Assembly: GCF_036864975.1 (NCBI RefSeq)
Contig: NZ_CP104311.1
Span: 1,776,001 to 1,840,000 of the forward strand
Direction of reading: 5' to 3'
DNA: 64,000 nt
Source: Methylococcus capsulatus
Lineage (GTDB): Bacteria; Pseudomonadota; Gammaproteobacteria; Methylococcales; Methylococcaceae
The notes beneath the pieces are model-generated. The model saw nothing but the letters and a program-made list of their open reading frames with translations, ran no database searches and had not been told where the DNA came from. Shown in pieces: positions 34,155-44,556 of this stretch. The position numbers and the translations under genes were made by a program. Positions within the stretch are counted from its first letter, which is position 1; each line of letters starts with the position of its first letter.

Positions 34155-36115
34155 ACTGTGGCGTAGCGTTCGTTACGGTAACGAGCCAGCGCCCACAGGG
34201 GGAAGAATTTGTCGTAGCCGTGATATTTCAGATAGAACACGCGGGGGAAGCCCGGTGCAGTGAAGCATTCATCGTTCCAGAAGCCGTCGGGCTGCTGGTG
34301 TTTGAGCAGGTAGTCGACCCCGGCCTGGACTTCCGGTGAGCCGGCTTCGCCCGCCGCCATCAGCGCGATCAGGGCGAATCCGGTCTGAAACGCCGTGCTG
34401 GTGTGGAAGCGGCCGCGGCACGACGGATCGTGGTAGCTGAAATTGTCTTCCCCCCAGCCGCCATCCTCGTGCTGGATGCCCTTGAGCCACGCCACGGCGC
34501 GGCGCACGCTGGGGTCGTCGTTCGGAATGCCGGCGGCCTCGTAGGCCAGTAACACCGACCAGGTGCCGTAGATGTAGTTGGTGCCCCAGCGGCCGAACCA
34601 GGAGCCGTCGGCTTCCTGTTCCCGGCGCAGGTATGCGATCGTGCGATCGAGGACGGGACGCAGCTCCGGTTGCCGGCTCACCCATTTGGCGAGGAACATG
34701 GCGCAGCGGGCGCTTACGTCCGCCGTCGGCGGGTCGAGCAGGGCGCCGTGGTCGGCGAAGGGGATGGAGTTGAGGTAGAAATAGGTGTTGTCGGCGTCAA
34801 AGGCGCCGAACCCGCCATTGCTGGACTGCATGCCGGCGATCCAGTTGGCCGCCCGTCGCAGGTTTTCATCGAAGCCGGGATCTTCCGATCCCAGCAGCGC
34901 ATGGGCCACGACGGCGCTGTCGTCCACGTCGGGATAATAATCGTTGCCGAACTGGAACGCCCAGCCGCCGCCTTCCAGACCAGGCCGGTTGACCCGCCAG
35001 TCGCCGGGAGCGTCCTTGTCGATCTGCTTCGAGGCCAACCACTTGAGACCCTTGTTGAGAGCCGCATCGAGCTGGAGGTCCGCGGTATGACGCGCTACTT
35101 CCTGCAAGGTGAGGGAAGTAAGGGCGGTGTCCCAGATCGGTGAGACGCAGGGCTGGCAGTAGGCGCTATCGCCTTGGAACACCAGCAGTCGCTCAATGGA
35201 TTCGCGCGCGAGCCGACGGCGTTCGTCGTCCGGGGGCACACCCAGGAAATCCAACGCCTCGTAGGCATTGACCATGGCCGGGAAAATCGCGCCCAGCCCG
35301 TCCACGCCATTGAGCCGGGCCGTGAACCAATCGAAGGCCTTCTGGGTGGCCTTCTTGCGCATGGCTTTGGGAATGAGGGGCTCCAGCATCCGCCCGAACC
35401 GCTCCAGAGCGAGGATGGTCTTGCCGAGCGGCGTCTTGACGTGATCGAAATAATGGCGCTCCTTCTGCGGATCGACCGTGAACAGTTCGCGGACATGGAT
35501 CCGGGACGGATTGCGCGCAGTCACTTTATAACTGCACAGGATGAACAGCGGCACCATGACCGTGCGCGACCAGTACGACACTTTGTCCAGATGGAAGGGA
35601 AACCACTTCGGCAGCAGCATGATTTCCACCGGGATGAAGGGGATTCCGCGCCACGGAATCTGCTCGAACATGGCGAGCATGATGCGCGTGAATACGTTGG
35701 ATCGCGCAGCGCCGCCTTGAGCGAGAATCCACTCGCGGGCTTTCTTCATGTGGGGGGCGTCGATGGAATCGCCGGCCAGCTTGAGGGCGTAATAGGCCTT
35801 GACGGTGCAGCTGATGTCGCCGGCGCCGCCCTGAAATAGCGGATAGCTGCCGTCGGCACTCTGGTGGGCGCGCAGATAGTTGGCGATCTTGGTCTGCAGT
35901 GGCTCGTCGATTTCGTCCATGAAATGCATCATAAGGATGTACTCGGCCGGAATGGTGCAATCGGCTTCGAGTTCGAACACCCAGTAGCCCTCCATGTGCT
36001 GCAGGCTCAGCAGACGGTCCTTGGCCTGCCGGATCGCTGCATCGAGAGGAGACTCGACGTATGAGGCGGTCAGCGGCGGTTCGAGATTGGATATTGCTGT
36101 CGCTTCTCTCAACAT
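34151..36115 (-). CDS. shc: Squalene-hopene cyclase
   Basis: A 654-residue class II triterpene cyclase. Several QW repeats are visible (for example QSADGSYPLFQGG, QQPDGFWND, and QHEDGGWGED), and the catalytic acid motif DVDD appears near residue 395 (YYPDVDDSAVVAH). It folds squalene to hopene and diplopterol at the inner membrane. Start ATG 36115 fits the family length; the frame is open upstream to 36214 but this would overlap the squalene synthase gene. It is the second gene after squalene synthase and is coupled to hpnG. Confidence 0.97.
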   Translation of the reverse strand: MLREATAISNLEPPLTASYVESPLDAAIRQAKDRLLSLQHMEGYWVFELEADCTIPAEYILMMHFMDEIDEPLQTKIANYLRAHQSADGSYPLFQGGAGDISCTVKAYYALKLAGDSIDAPHMKKAREWILAQGGAARSNVFTRIMLAMFEQIPWRGIPFIPVEIMLLPKWFPFHLDKVSYWSRTVMVPLFILCSYKVTARNPSRIHVRELFTVDPQKERHYFDHVKTPLGKTILALERFGRMLEPLIPKAMRKKATQKAFDWFTARLNGVDGLGAIFPAMVNAYEALDFLGVPPDDERRRLARESIERLLVFQGDSAYCQPCVSPIWDTALTSLTLQEVARHTADLQLDAALNKGLKWLASKQIDKDAPGDWRVNRPGLEGGGWAFQFGNDYYPDVDDSAVVAHALLGSEDPGFDENLRRAANWIAGMQSSNGGFGAFDADNTYFYLNSIPFADHGALLDPPTADVSARCAMFLAKWVSRQPELRPVLDRTIAYLRREQEADGSWFGRWGTNYIYGTWSVLLAYEAAGIPNDDPSVRRAVAWLKGIQHEDGGWGEDNFSYHDPSCRGRFHTSTAFQTGFALIALMAAGEAGSPEVQAGVDYLLKHQQPDGFWNDECFTAPGFPRVFYLKYHGYDKFFPLWALARYRNERYATV

Positions 36116-36146
36116 GGGCGATGTTTCCTGGCGGTTCGGGGCGAAT

Positions 36147-37235
36147 TCAAATATCGATGGGTTTGGGTTGGAGCACGGCGGCAGGCTCCGCGGTGGGCAG
36201 GCCAAGTCCTGCAAGCCGGAATGTGGCCTTCAGCAAGGCGTCGTTGCTGCGAGTCAGCCGCGAGGTGATGATCGTCGCCTTGACCGCACGCCGCGAGATC
36301 TTTACTTGGGCGGAATCACTGAAATAGGGGTGGCGGTGGATCTTGCGCAGCGTGAGTACTGCCATCCCCAGTGCCCAAAGGCAGAATTCGCGGATGCCGG
36401 TTTCATGGCCGGGGATCAGCAGCGTGTACTCCAGGGCGTTGCGCAGATGGGCATGGGCCACGCCGATCAGCCGCTCGAAGCCGCGGACGAAATCGGGGTT
36501 GTCGTGGTGCGGCCGGAGATCGGCGAGGGAGAAGCCGTATTCCATGAATACGTCCTGCGGGAGCCAACAGACGTTGCGCGCGTAGTCGTCCCACAAATCC
36601 TTGAGGATATTGGTCATCTGCAGCCCCTGCCCGAAGGACACCGCGAGTTCCATGAGCCGGGGCCGATGTACGGCGATTTCCGGTGAGTAATGACAGAACA
36701 GCCGGGTCAGCATCTCTCCGACCACACCGGCGACGTAATAGCAGTAATCGCCCATCTGCCGCAGATCCTTGAGGCCGTGGCGCAGATCCTTGTCCTGAAA
36801 TTCGGCCATTCCTCTGGACATCGTGGCCACACAGTCGGCCAACGCCTCCTGCTGCGGCGGGGCGAAGCCGTGGGTGATGCTGATGACGCGGGGAATGGCG
36901 GCGACCAGTTCCCGCTCGGCAGCCAGGGTCTGTTCGGAGAGCAGCGGAAAGAGTTCGTCGGCGAGTGGGGCGGCGGGCGCGGTTCCGGCGACGACCCGGG
37001 CGAAGTGCTCGCAATATCGTCGCTTCTGGGCCGACGTCAGCGCCACCTCGTCTTCGATGGTGTCGACGATCCGGCACAGCAGGTACCCGTTGGACACCGG
37101 GCGGGCGAGGCTCTCCGGCAGCCGCGGGATCGTCAAAGCGAAAGTGCGGGATACGCCGTCCAGGAAATCGGCCTGGAATTCGTCGTCCGACAGATGCTCG
37201 TGTCTGGCGGGCTGTGAGAGGGATGTTCCGCTCAT
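36147..37235 (-). CDS. Squalene synthase (farnesyl-diphosphate farnesyltransferase), one-enzyme type
   Basis: A 362-residue trans-isoprenyl diphosphate synthase-fold protein. The two aspartate-rich motifs are VDTIEDEVAL (about residue 60) and LWDDYARNVCWLP (about 220), with GQGLQMTNILKDLWDD and YCYYVAGVVGEML between, which match the eukaryote-like squalene synthases. It joins two farnesyl diphosphates and reduces the product to squalene with NADPH. Many hopanoid producers use HpnC, HpnD and HpnE instead, none of which is present here. It leads the operon to shc-hpnG-hpnN-hpnO. Confidence 0.92.
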   Translation of the reverse strand: MSGTSLSQPARHEHLSDDEFQADFLDGVSRTFALTIPRLPESLARPVSNGYLLCRIVDTIEDEVALTSAQKRRYCEHFARVVAGTAPAAPLADELFPLLSEQTLAAERELVAAIPRVISITHGFAPPQQEALADCVATMSRGMAEFQDKDLRHGLKDLRQMGDYCYYVAGVVGEMLTRLFCHYSPEIAVHRPRLMELAVSFGQGLQMTNILKDLWDDYARNVCWLPQDVFMEYGFSLADLRPHHDNPDFVRGFERLIGVAHAHLRNALEYTLLIPGHETGIREFCLWALGMAVLTLRKIHRHPYFSDSAQVKISRRAVKATIITSRLTRSNDALLKATFRLAGLGLPTAEPAAVLQPKPIDI

Positions 37236-37621
37236 CTAGGGTAGCGTCGGTTGCTCGGGCTCGAGTCGGCCACGGTGGCTAACTGCTTGTAAAAGGGGTG
37301 AAAGTCTACAGAATCGAAGGCTTGAGTCAAGTTCTGTTGTTTTTTTATCGAAGATGAGTTGAGTAATATGCAACTGGATGCTAGCATGCGTTCCCATTCA
37401 AGGGAATGCCGCAATCCCCATTTTTGAACAAGAAAAAAGGATTGTTGTTACAATCCGGGCTCAATTCCTAGTGCCAGACTAGGAAACTGTCCCTTGCGAT
37501 CCCGTGAGGCTGTCTTTTGCGGGCGATGGTTTGGCCGGCATGCCTGGGCTGACATGAAATTATCGTCGGAGCGGTGGTTTCAACACGTTCCGTCCTTAGC
37601 TGAAGAATCAAGGAGAAACGA
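37236..37621. promoter_or_regulatory. Divergent gap before hpnH, with a dyad at 37465-37485
   Basis: This 386-base region separates squalene synthase and hpnH. A candidate plus-strand promoter is TTGAAC (37424-37429), 19 bases and TACAAT (37449-37454). Eleven bases on is a perfect 8-base inverted repeat, TTCCTAGT - GCCAG - ACTAGGAA (37465-37485), placed near or just after the likely start of transcription. It could be an operator or a 5' leader hairpin. The left half is AT-rich and may hold the minus-strand promoter for the squalene synthase operon. Confidence 0.5.
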
Positions 37622-38737
37622 ATGGGCGTTCCACTGCGTCAACAACTGACCGTCGCAAAGTATCTGCTCAAACAGAAGATTTTCGGCGTCAAGCGCTATC
37701 CTCTGGTGCTGATGCTCGAGCCGTTGTTCCGCTGTAATCTGGCCTGTGCCGGCTGCGGAAAAATCGATTATCCGGACGAGATATTGAACCGGCGCCTGAG
37801 CGTCGAGGAGTCGCTGCAGGCCGTTGACGAATGCGATGCACCCATCGTCTCGATCGCAGGGGGAGAGCCGCTGCTCCACAAGGAATTGCCGGAGATCGTG
37901 CGCGGCATCATCGCGCGCAAGAAATACGTTTATCTGTGCACCAATGCCCTGCTGCTCAAGAAACGGATCGACGATTACGAGCCGTCCCCGTTCCTGACGC
38001 TGTCGATTCATCTGGACGGCAACCGCGACCGGCACGATGCCTCGGTCTGTCAGGCCGGTGTGTTCGACCGTGCCGTCGAAGCCGTCGAGATGGCGATTGC
38101 CCGGGGTTTCCGGGTGACCATCAATTGCACCTTGTTTCAAGGGGAGTCGGCTGAGGAAGTGGCCGAGTTCCTGGATCACACCCAGCGTCTGGGAGTCGAG
38201 GGAGTGACCATCGCCCCCGGTTTCAGCTACGAGCACGCGCCGCAGCAGAACATCTTCATCCGGATGCGCGACAGCAAGGAGCTGTTCCGCAAAGTGTTCA
38301 AGCTGGGCCGCGGCCGCGGCTGGCGCCTGAACCATTCAGGGCTCTATCTCGATTTCCTGGCGGGCAACCAGAGTTATAACTGCACGCCCTGGGGTAACCC
38401 GACCCGGAACGTTTTCGGTTGGCAGAAACCGTGCTACCTGCTGGTGGATGAGGGTTATGCGCCTTCCTTCCGCGCCTTGATGGAGGAGACGCCATGGCAC
38501 AAGTACGGTAATTCGAAAAATCCGAAATGCGCCAACTGCATGGCGCACTGCGGCTATGAGGCCAGCGCCGTGGAAGACGCCATGCGCCGTCCCTGGAAAG
38601 CGGCCTGGGTCGCTTTGTTCGGGCCGAAAACGGAAGGAAGGATGGCGCCAGAGCCGGAGCCGGAATACGAAACCGGCGCGCCCGAAGCGGCGCCCGTCAA
38701 CGTGCGTCCGACGATCCGTATCGAGGCCGTCGAATAG
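37622..38737 (+). CDS. hpnH: HpnH, radical SAM adenosylhopane synthase
   Basis: A 371-residue radical SAM enzyme. The iron-sulfur motif is CNLACAGC (C-x3-C-x2-C) at about residue 40-47; SIAGGEPLLH matches the GGE SAM-binding motif. A second cysteine-rich region (PKCANCMAHCGYE) lies near the C-terminus, as in the family. It links the 5'-deoxyadenosyl group of SAM to diploptene, starting hopanoid side-chain synthesis. AAGGAG precedes the start. It is read divergently from the shc operon and ends at a strong terminator. Confidence 0.96.
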   Translation: MGVPLRQQLTVAKYLLKQKIFGVKRYPLVLMLEPLFRCNLACAGCGKIDYPDEILNRRLSVEESLQAVDECDAPIVSIAGGEPLLHKELPEIVRGIIARKKYVYLCTNALLLKKRIDDYEPSPFLTLSIHLDGNRDRHDASVCQAGVFDRAVEAVEMAIARGFRVTINCTLFQGESAEEVAEFLDHTQRLGVEGVTIAPGFSYEHAPQQNIFIRMRDSKELFRKVFKLGRGRGWRLNHSGLYLDFLAGNQSYNCTPWGNPTRNVFGWQKPCYLLVDEGYAPSFRALMEETPWHKYGNSKNPKCANCMAHCGYEASAVEDAMRRPWKAAWVALFGPKTEGRMAPEPEPEYETGAPEAAPVNVRPTIRIEAVE

Positions 38738-38757
38738 TTGGCCGGGTCGGGCGCCTG

Positions 38758-38790
38758 CAAAAAAGCCGGCTTCGAAGCCGGCTTTTTTGT
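38758..38790. terminator. Bidirectional rho-independent terminator
   Basis: AAAAAGCCGGCTT and its complement pair around CG, with A runs on one side and T runs on the other (38758-38790). It serves hpnH (plus) and apt (minus), which converge here. Confidence 0.9.
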
Positions 38791-38811
38791 GTCCGCGCGG
38801 TTATCGCCGGC

Positions 38812-39327
38812 TCAGTAGTGCAGCAGCGAATGCACGCGGCGGCCGTGTAAAGCCTGCCGGCCTTCGAGGGCGTCCAGCTCGACCACAAAGGCACAGGCGG
38901 CCACTTCGGCTCCAAGGCTCTCCACCAGCGAACAACTGGCGCGCGCCGTGCCGCCGGTCGCCAGGAGGTCGTCGACCATCAGCACGCGGTCGCCCACTCC
39001 CAAGGCGTCCAGATGGACCTCCAGGCGGGCCGAGCCGTATTCCAGGTCGTAATCGATGGTTTGGACGTTGTAGGGAAGTTTCCCCGGTTTGCGCAGGGGC
39101 ACGAAGCCAACGCCCAGCTCCCAGGCCGCCAGCGCGCCGAAGATGAACCCCCGGGCTTCCATGCCGGCAACGGCGGTGATGTCTTCGCCGACGAACGGGT
39201 GTATGAGCTGGTGGATGGTGAACCGCAGCGCCGCTGGATCTTTGACCAGCGGCGTGATGTCCCGGAACAGAATGCCAGGCTTGGGGAAGTCCGGAATGTC
39301 ACGAATCTTGGCGCGCAGCTTGTCCAT
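38812..39327 (-). CDS. apt: Adenine phosphoribosyltransferase
   Basis: A 171-residue type I phosphoribosyltransferase. The PRPP-binding loop is VLMVDDLLATGGTARASC, and the N-terminal RDITPLVKDPAALRFTIHQL is typical of Apt. It salvages adenine to AMP. Adenine is released by HpnG from adenosylhopane and by MTA breakdown, so its place between hpnH and dxs may be more than chance, but this is inference. Its start overlaps the dxs stop by one base. Confidence 0.97.
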   Translation of the reverse strand: MDKLRAKIRDIPDFPKPGILFRDITPLVKDPAALRFTIHQLIHPFVGEDITAVAGMEARGFIFGALAAWELGVGFVPLRKPGKLPYNVQTIDYDLEYGSARLEVHLDALGVGDRVLMVDDLLATGGTARASCSLVESLGAEVAACAFVVELDALEGRQALHGRRVHSLLHY

Positions 39328-41246
39328 CAGGGTTTGCCCTTGGCCGAGCCGCGGGCCCGCTTCGGTTTCTCCGTAGCAGCCGTGGCTTGGAGGAAAGTCT
39401 CGATCGACCGGGCGATGCCCGCCTGGTCCAGACCGGCGATGGCCAGGAGTTCCTCCCGGGTGCCCTGATCGAGGAACTCGTCCTTCAGGCCGATGTGGCA
39501 GACCGGGATACCGCAGCGCTGGGCAGCGAGGAATTCTCCGACCGCGCTGCCGGCACCGCCGGCAATGGCATTTTCCTCGATGGTGACGATGCGCTCGTGG
39601 GTGCCGGCCAGTTCCAGGATAAGCGCCTCATCCAGGGGTTTCACGAAACGCATGTTGGCCACGGTGGCGCCGATTTGCTCGCCGACGGCGAGTGCGGCGG
39701 CCAGGGGCGTGCCGAAGACCAGGATCGCGGTCCCCTTGCCCTGGAGGCGTACTTCGCCCTTCCCGATGGGGATGGCAGTCATGGTGTCTTCCGGTTTGAC
39801 TCCGGGGCCTCGGCCACGCGGATAGCGCACGGCCGCCGGCCCGTCATGGATGAAGCCGGTGTAGAGCATCTGTCTGCATTCGTTTTCGTCCGAGGGCGCC
39901 ATGATCAGCATGTTGGGAATGCAGCGCATGAAGCTCAGATCGAAGCTGCCGGCATGGGTCGGTCCGTCCGGTCCGACCAGCCCGGCGCGGTCGATGGCGA
40001 ACAGCACCGGCAGATTCTGCAGGGCGACGTCATGGATCAGCTGGTCGTAGGCGCGCTGCAAGAAGGTGGAATAGATCGCCACCACCGGCTTGTAGCCTTC
40101 GCAGGCCTGCCCTGCCGCGAATGTCACGGCATGCTGCTCGGCGATGCCGACGTCGAAATAGCGATCCGGAAAGCGCTGAGAGAATTCCACCAGGCCCGAG
40201 CCTTCGCGCATCGCCGGCGTGATGCCTAGCAGCCGCCGGTCGCGCGCCGCCATGTCGCACAGCCACTGGCCGAATACTTCCGTATAGCTCGGTGTTCCTG
40301 GCTTGGATTTGGGCAGTTCGTCGGCGTCGAGGTCGAAGGCGCCCACACCGTGATAGGCTACGGGATCCTTCTCGGCGGGTGCGTAACCCTTGCCTTTGCG
40401 GGTGACGACGTGCAGGAAGCGGGGGCCTTTCTGATCGCGCAGATTACGCAAGGTTGTGATCAAGGTGTCCAGATCGTGGCCGTCGATCGGGCCGAAATAA
40501 TTGAATCCCAGTTCTTCGAACAACGTTCCCGGCGCCACCATGCCTTTGACGTGTTCTTCGGCGCGGCGCGCCAGTTCCCAAACGCCGGGCATGTGGCGGC
40601 CCAGGAGATGTTTGCCGCTTTCGCGGACCGACGAGTAGAACTTCCCGCTCAATATTTTCGCCAGGTAGTTGTTGAGCGCGCCGACGTTGGGCGAGATCGA
40701 CATTTCGTTGTCGTTGAGGATGATCAGGAGGTTGGCATCCAGCGTGCCGGCGTGGTTGAGCGCTTCGAAGGCCATGCCGCCCGTGAGGCCGCCATCGCCG
40801 ATGATCGCCACCGCATGGATGGGCCGCCGGTCCAGCGCGGCTGCGACGGCCATGCCGAGGGCTGCGCTGATCGAGGTGCTCGAATGGCCGACGCCGAAGC
40901 AGTCGTAAGGGCTTTCGGCCCGATTGGGGAAGGCCGACAGTCCGCCCTTCTTGCGGATGGTCGGCAGGCGGGTGCGGCGGCCGGTCAGGATCTTGTGCGG
41001 ATAGGCCTGATGGCCGACGTCCCAGACCAGTTTGTCTTCGGGGGTGTTGAAGACGTAATGCAGGGCGATGGTCAGTTCCACTGTCCCCAGTCCCGCAGCC
41101 AGATGTCCACCCGACTGGCTCACGCTCTCCAGGAGATAGCCCCGCAGCTCTTCGGCAAGTTCCGGCAGCCTGTCTTCCGGCAGATTGCGCAGTGCGGCGG
41201 GATGGTCTGCCGCTTCAAGAAGGGCATATCTTTTGGTTTCGGTCAT
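39327..41246 (-). CDS. dxs: 1-Deoxy-D-xylulose-5-phosphate synthase
   Basis: A 639-residue thiamine-dependent enzyme of transketolase type. The TPP-binding motif is [20 protein letters not shown]; the second domain has [20 protein letters not shown] and a family-type [20 protein letters not shown]. It makes DXP, the first step of the MEP pathway that feeds IspA and hopanoids. The next gene upstream on the strand is ispA, 124 bases away. A lysine/arginine-rich tail ([16 protein letters not shown]) is an extension beyond the core. Confidence 0.97.
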   Translation of the reverse strand: MTETKRYALLEAADHPAALRNLPEDRLPELAEELRGYLLESVSQSGGHLAAGLGTVELTIALHYVFNTPEDKLVWDVGHQAYPHKILTGRRTRLPTIRKKGGLSAFPNRAESPYDCFGVGHSSTSISAALGMAVAAALDRRPIHAVAIIGDGGLTGGMAFEALNHAGTLDANLLIILNDNEMSISPNVGALNNYLAKILSGKFYSSVRESGKHLLGRHMPGVWELARRAEEHVKGMVAPGTLFEELGFNYFGPIDGHDLDTLITTLRNLRDQKGPRFLHVVTRKGKGYAPAEKDPVAYHGVGAFDLDADELPKSKPGTPSYTEVFGQWLCDMAARDRRLLGITPAMREGSGLVEFSQRFPDRYFDVGIAEQHAVTFAAGQACEGYKPVVAIYSTFLQRAYDQLIHDVALQNLPVLFAIDRAGLVGPDGPTHAGSFDLSFMRCIPNMLIMAPSDENECRQMLYTGFIHDGPAAVRYPRGRGPGVKPEDTMTAIPIGKGEVRLQGKGTAILVFGTPLAAALAVGEQIGATVANMRFVKPLDEALILELAGTHERIVTIEENAIAGGAGSAVGEFLAAQRCGIPVCHIGLKDEFLDQGTREELLAIAGLDQAGIARSIETFLQATAATEKPKRARGSAKGKP

Positions 41247-41370
41247 GTAATCGCGTTCCAGGTTGCTCGGTCCAGCCGGGGGGTCGGCGTCCAGACTAAT
41301 AACTAAAGTAGCTTACTCGGAAATTATGTCGCCGCGGTCCTTGCCTTTCAAGGAAAGGCGCGGCATTCCC

Positions 41371-42273
41371 CTAATTCTGCCGCTGGATAATGAAGCGGGA
41401 GAGTTCGCGCAGCAGACCGACTTCGGGGCCGAAGCCGGCCAGGCTTTCCAGTGCCGCCTCGTACATTTCCTTCGCTTTTTCCTTGGCGCCGGCCAGTCCC
41501 AGCAGGGCCGGGTAATTGGGTTTGTTGTGGTCGCGGTCCTTGCCTTGGGTTTTTCCCAAGGTTTGGGTGTCGCTCTCCTCATCGAGGATGTCGTCCTGGA
41601 TCTGGAAAGCGAGACCGATGCACTTGGCATAGTGGTCCAGGCGGTCGGCCTGCTCGGCCGGCAGGTCAGGACTGGTCAGGCAGGCCAGCCGGACGGCGGC
41701 GCGGATCAGGGCGCCGGTTTTGCGGATGTGCATGTTTTCCAATCCCGGCAGATCCAGCTTCTTGCCCACCGAATCCAGGTCGATTGCCTGGCCGCCCACC
41801 ATGCCGGCGGGGCCGGCGGCTCGTGCCAGGGTTTCGATCATGGCGATGCGGCTTTCCGCAGGCACGGCGATGCTGGGATCCTGGGCGAGGACATGGAAGG
41901 CCAGGGCCTGTAGGCCGTCTCCCGCGAGTATCGCGGTGGCCTCGTCATAGGCCTTATGGCAGGTCGGTTTGCCCCGACGCAGGTCGTCGTCATCCATCGC
42001 CGGCAGATCGTCGTGGATCAGCGAATAGACATGGATGAATTCGACTGCGCAGGCGGGGCCATCCAGCAGTTCCACTCGCGCACCGATCGCCTGGCCGGTG
42101 GCATAGGTGAGGAGGGGACGCATGCGCTTGCCGCCGCCCAGCACCGCGTAGCGCATGGCCTGATGGAGCCGTTCCGGCATGCGATCGGCGGCGGGCAGAC
42201 GCGCATCCAGCGCCCGTTCCACCCGCTCTTGGCAGGACTGCATAAAATCGCTCAGAGGTTGTTCAGGGTTCAT
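41371..42273 (-). CDS. ispA: Farnesyl diphosphate synthase
   Basis: A 300-residue polyprenyl synthetase. The first aspartate motif is [20 protein letters not shown] (about residue 90) and the second [20 protein letters not shown] (about 225). The two-residue insert in the first motif is typical of bacterial farnesyl synthases. It makes FPP for squalene, quinones and undecaprenol. ATG 42273 was chosen; GTG at 42276 is adjacent. It overlaps the end of xseB by 11 bases, so the two are coupled. Confidence 0.96.
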   Translation of the reverse strand: MNPEQPLSDFMQSCQERVERALDARLPAADRMPERLHQAMRYAVLGGGKRMRPLLTYATGQAIGARVELLDGPACAVEFIHVYSLIHDDLPAMDDDDLRRGKPTCHKAYDEATAILAGDGLQALAFHVLAQDPSIAVPAESRIAMIETLARAAGPAGMVGGQAIDLDSVGKKLDLPGLENMHIRKTGALIRAAVRLACLTSPDLPAEQADRLDHYAKCIGLAFQIQDDILDEESDTQTLGKTQGKDRDHNKPNYPALLGLAGAKEKAKEMYEAALESLAGFGPEVGLLRELSRFIIQRQN

Positions 42274-42493
42274 CACGAAATGGCTTCAAAGTGGGTAGAC
42301 TGTTTTCTTCCAGCAGGATCTGGACCTTCTGTTCGGCATCCTGCAGCGATTTTTGACAGGTCCGCGTGAGCTCGATGCCTCGCTCGAACAGTTTCAGGGA
42401 TTCCTCGAGTGGCAGATTGCCTTGTTCCATGCGTTCCACCAGCTGCTCCAGCTCGGCGAGGGCTTCTTCAAAGCTCGGGGGTTTGCGGGCCAT
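42263..42493 (-). CDS. xseB: Exodeoxyribonuclease VII small subunit
   Basis: A 76-residue helical protein with the family pattern [20 protein letters not shown] and [20 protein letters not shown]. It partners XseA in exonuclease VII. ATG 42493 matches the family N-terminus; a start at 42559 would add an unlikely 22 residues. The order xseB-ispA-dxs is common in gammaproteobacteria and supports all three calls. Confidence 0.95.
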   Translation of the reverse strand: MARKPPSFEEALAELEQLVERMEQGNLPLEESLKLFERGIELTRTCQKSLQDAEQKVQILLEENSLPTLKPFRDEP

Positions 42494-42650
42494 GGCGGTT
42501 TCAATGCGGTAGTCGAAGGTGCGGCCAGGACGGGTTCGTCTCGCGGCCAAACACGGCATTATCTCAAACTTGTCAAGTTGATTAAAATGCGCCGCTGTCC
42601 GTGACGGCCGCCGCGTCCCTATTCCCTACCCAGTATCCCCATCTCACTCC

Positions 42651-44537
42651 ATGAATGCAGTTTACGACGCCTCAGCCATCGAAGTCTTGAGCGGACTGGA
42701 TCCGGTCCGCCGCCGGCCGGGTATGTACACCGACACCAGCCGCCCCGATCATCTCGCCCAGGAGGTCATCGACAACGCGGTGGACGAAGCCCTGGCCGGT
42801 TTTGCCCGCCTCATCGAGGTCCGTTTCCTGGCCGACGGCGGCTTGGAGGTGCGGGACGATGGCCGCGGCATGCCGGTCGACATCCATCCCGAACTCGGCA
42901 TCTCCGGCGTCGAGGTGATCCTGACCAAGCTGCACGCCGGCGGCAAGTTCTCCCAGAAGGCCTACCGCTATTCCGGCGGCCTGCACGGCGTCGGGGTGTC
43001 GGTGGTTAATGCCTTATCGCAGCGGCTGGAGGTCGAAGTGCGGCGCAACGGGAAGGTGTATGCCATCGCCTTCGAAAAGGGCGACAAAGTGGAGGAGCTC
43101 GCCGAGACCGGCACGGCGCCTAGGCGTGAGACCGGTACGGCAGTGCGATTTTGGCCGGAAGCGCATTATTTCGACAATGTCCGGTTTTCCCGGTCGCGGC
43201 TCAAACATCTGCTGCGCGCCAAGGCCGTGTTGTGCCCGGGGCTGGAAATCCGGATGACCGATGACGCCAGTGGCGACAGCCAAACCTGGTGTTATCAGGA
43301 CGGTCTGCCGCAATACCTGCTGGACCAGTTGCAGGGCAGCGCCTCCATTCCGGATGAGCCGTTCGTCGGTACGATGGAGGGCCGGCAGGAAGCGGTGGAA
43401 TGGGCCGTGCTCTGGTGCCCAGACGGCGCGGCCCCGGTAGCTGAGAGCTACGTCAACCTGGTACCGACGGTGCAAGGCGGCACCCACGTCAATGGCCTAC
43501 GCACGGGCCTGACCGACGCGGTGCGGGAGTTCTGCGAATACCGGAACCTGTTGCCGCGAGGCATCAAGATCGCGCCGGACGATGTGTGGGAGCGCTGTAA
43601 CTACGTCCTGTCGGTGAAAATGCAGGAGCCGCAGTTCGCCGGCCAGACCAAAGAACGGTTGAATTCGCGCGAATGCGCTTCCTTCGTCTCGGGAGTGGTC
43701 AAGGATGCCTTCAGCTTGTGGCTGAACCAGCACCCTGCGGTCGGTGAGCGCATCGCCGAACTGGTGATCGAGAGTGCCCAGAAGCGCTTGCGGGCCAGCC
43801 GCCAGGTCACCCGCAAGCGCGTCACCAGCGGGCCGGCGCTGCCCGGGAAGCTGGCCGATTGCGCGGCACAGGATGTCAACCGCACCGAACTGTTCCTGGT
43901 CGAGGGCGATTCTGCCGGCGGCTCCGCCAAGCAGGCGCGTGACAAGGATTTTCAGGCCATCATGCCCTTGCGCGGCAAGATTCTGAACACATGGGAAGTG
44001 GAACCCGGCGCCATTTTCGCATCGCAGGAGGTGCATGACATCAGCCTGGCCATCGGTGTCGATCCCGGCGCCGGCGATTTGAGCGGTCTGCGCTATGGCA
44101 AGATCTGTGTGCTGGCCGACGCCGACTCCGACGGCAACCACATCGCCACCCTGCTGTGTGCCCTGTTCCTGCGCCATTTCCGCGCCCTGGTCGAAGCCGG
44201 CCACGTGTTCATCGCCATGCCGCCCTTGTACCGCATCGATGTCGGCAAGCAGGTGTACTACGCGCTGGACGAAGCGGAGAAAAAAGGCGTGCTGGACCGC
44301 ATCGAAGCCGAGAAGATCAAGGGCAAGGTCAACGTGCTGCGCTTCAAGGGCCTAGGCGAGATGAACCCTGCCCAGTTGCGCGAGACCACGATGAACCCCG
44401 ACACCCGGCGCTTGGTGCAGTTGTCGCTGGACGACGCCGCCGCGACCGACGAGCGCCTCGATATGCTGCTGGCCAAGAGGCGGGCGGGGGACCGCCGCGC
44501 CTGGCTGGAAGAGAAGGGCAATCTCGCCGACATCTGA
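42651..44537 (+). CDS. parE: DNA topoisomerase IV subunit B
   Basis: A 628-residue GyrB/ParE-type ATPase. The ATPase part has [14 protein letters not shown] and [20 protein letters not shown]; the Toprim part has [20 protein letters not shown] and [15 protein letters not shown]. ParE rather than GyrB is indicated by the short length without the GyrB insert and by the following parC. It drives decatenation of daughter chromosomes. It is separated from parC by 19 bases and was probably transcribed with it. Confidence 0.96.
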   Translation: MNAVYDASAIEVLSGLDPVRRRPGMYTDTSRPDHLAQEVIDNAVDEALAGFARLIEVRFLADGGLEVRDDGRGMPVDIHPELGISGVEVILTKLHAGGKFSQKAYRYSGGLHGVGVSVVNALSQRLEVEVRRNGKVYAIAFEKGDKVEELAETGTAPRRETGTAVRFWPEAHYFDNVRFSRSRLKHLLRAKAVLCPGLEIRMTDDASGDSQTWCYQDGLPQYLLDQLQGSASIPDEPFVGTMEGRQEAVEWAVLWCPDGAAPVAESYVNLVPTVQGGTHVNGLRTGLTDAVREFCEYRNLLPRGIKIAPDDVWERCNYVLSVKMQEPQFAGQTKERLNSRECASFVSGVVKDAFSLWLNQHPAVGERIAELVIESAQKRLRASRQVTRKRVTSGPALPGKLADCAAQDVNRTELFLVEGDSAGGSAKQARDKDFQAIMPLRGKILNTWEVEPGAIFASQEVHDISLAIGVDPGAGDLSGLRYGKICVLADADSDGNHIATLLCALFLRHFRALVEAGHVFIAMPPLYRIDVGKQVYYALDEAEKKGVLDRIEAEKIKGKVNVLRFKGLGEMNPAQLRETTMNPDTRRLVQLSLDDAAATDERLDMLLAKRRAGDRRAWLEEKGNLADI

Positions 44538-44556
44538 CCTCTTGCAAGCATCCACC

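Noticed and set aside
32590-34166. Long plus-strand frames opposite hpnN and hpnG
   Set aside because: Both real genes on the minus strand have family motifs; the plus frames do not.
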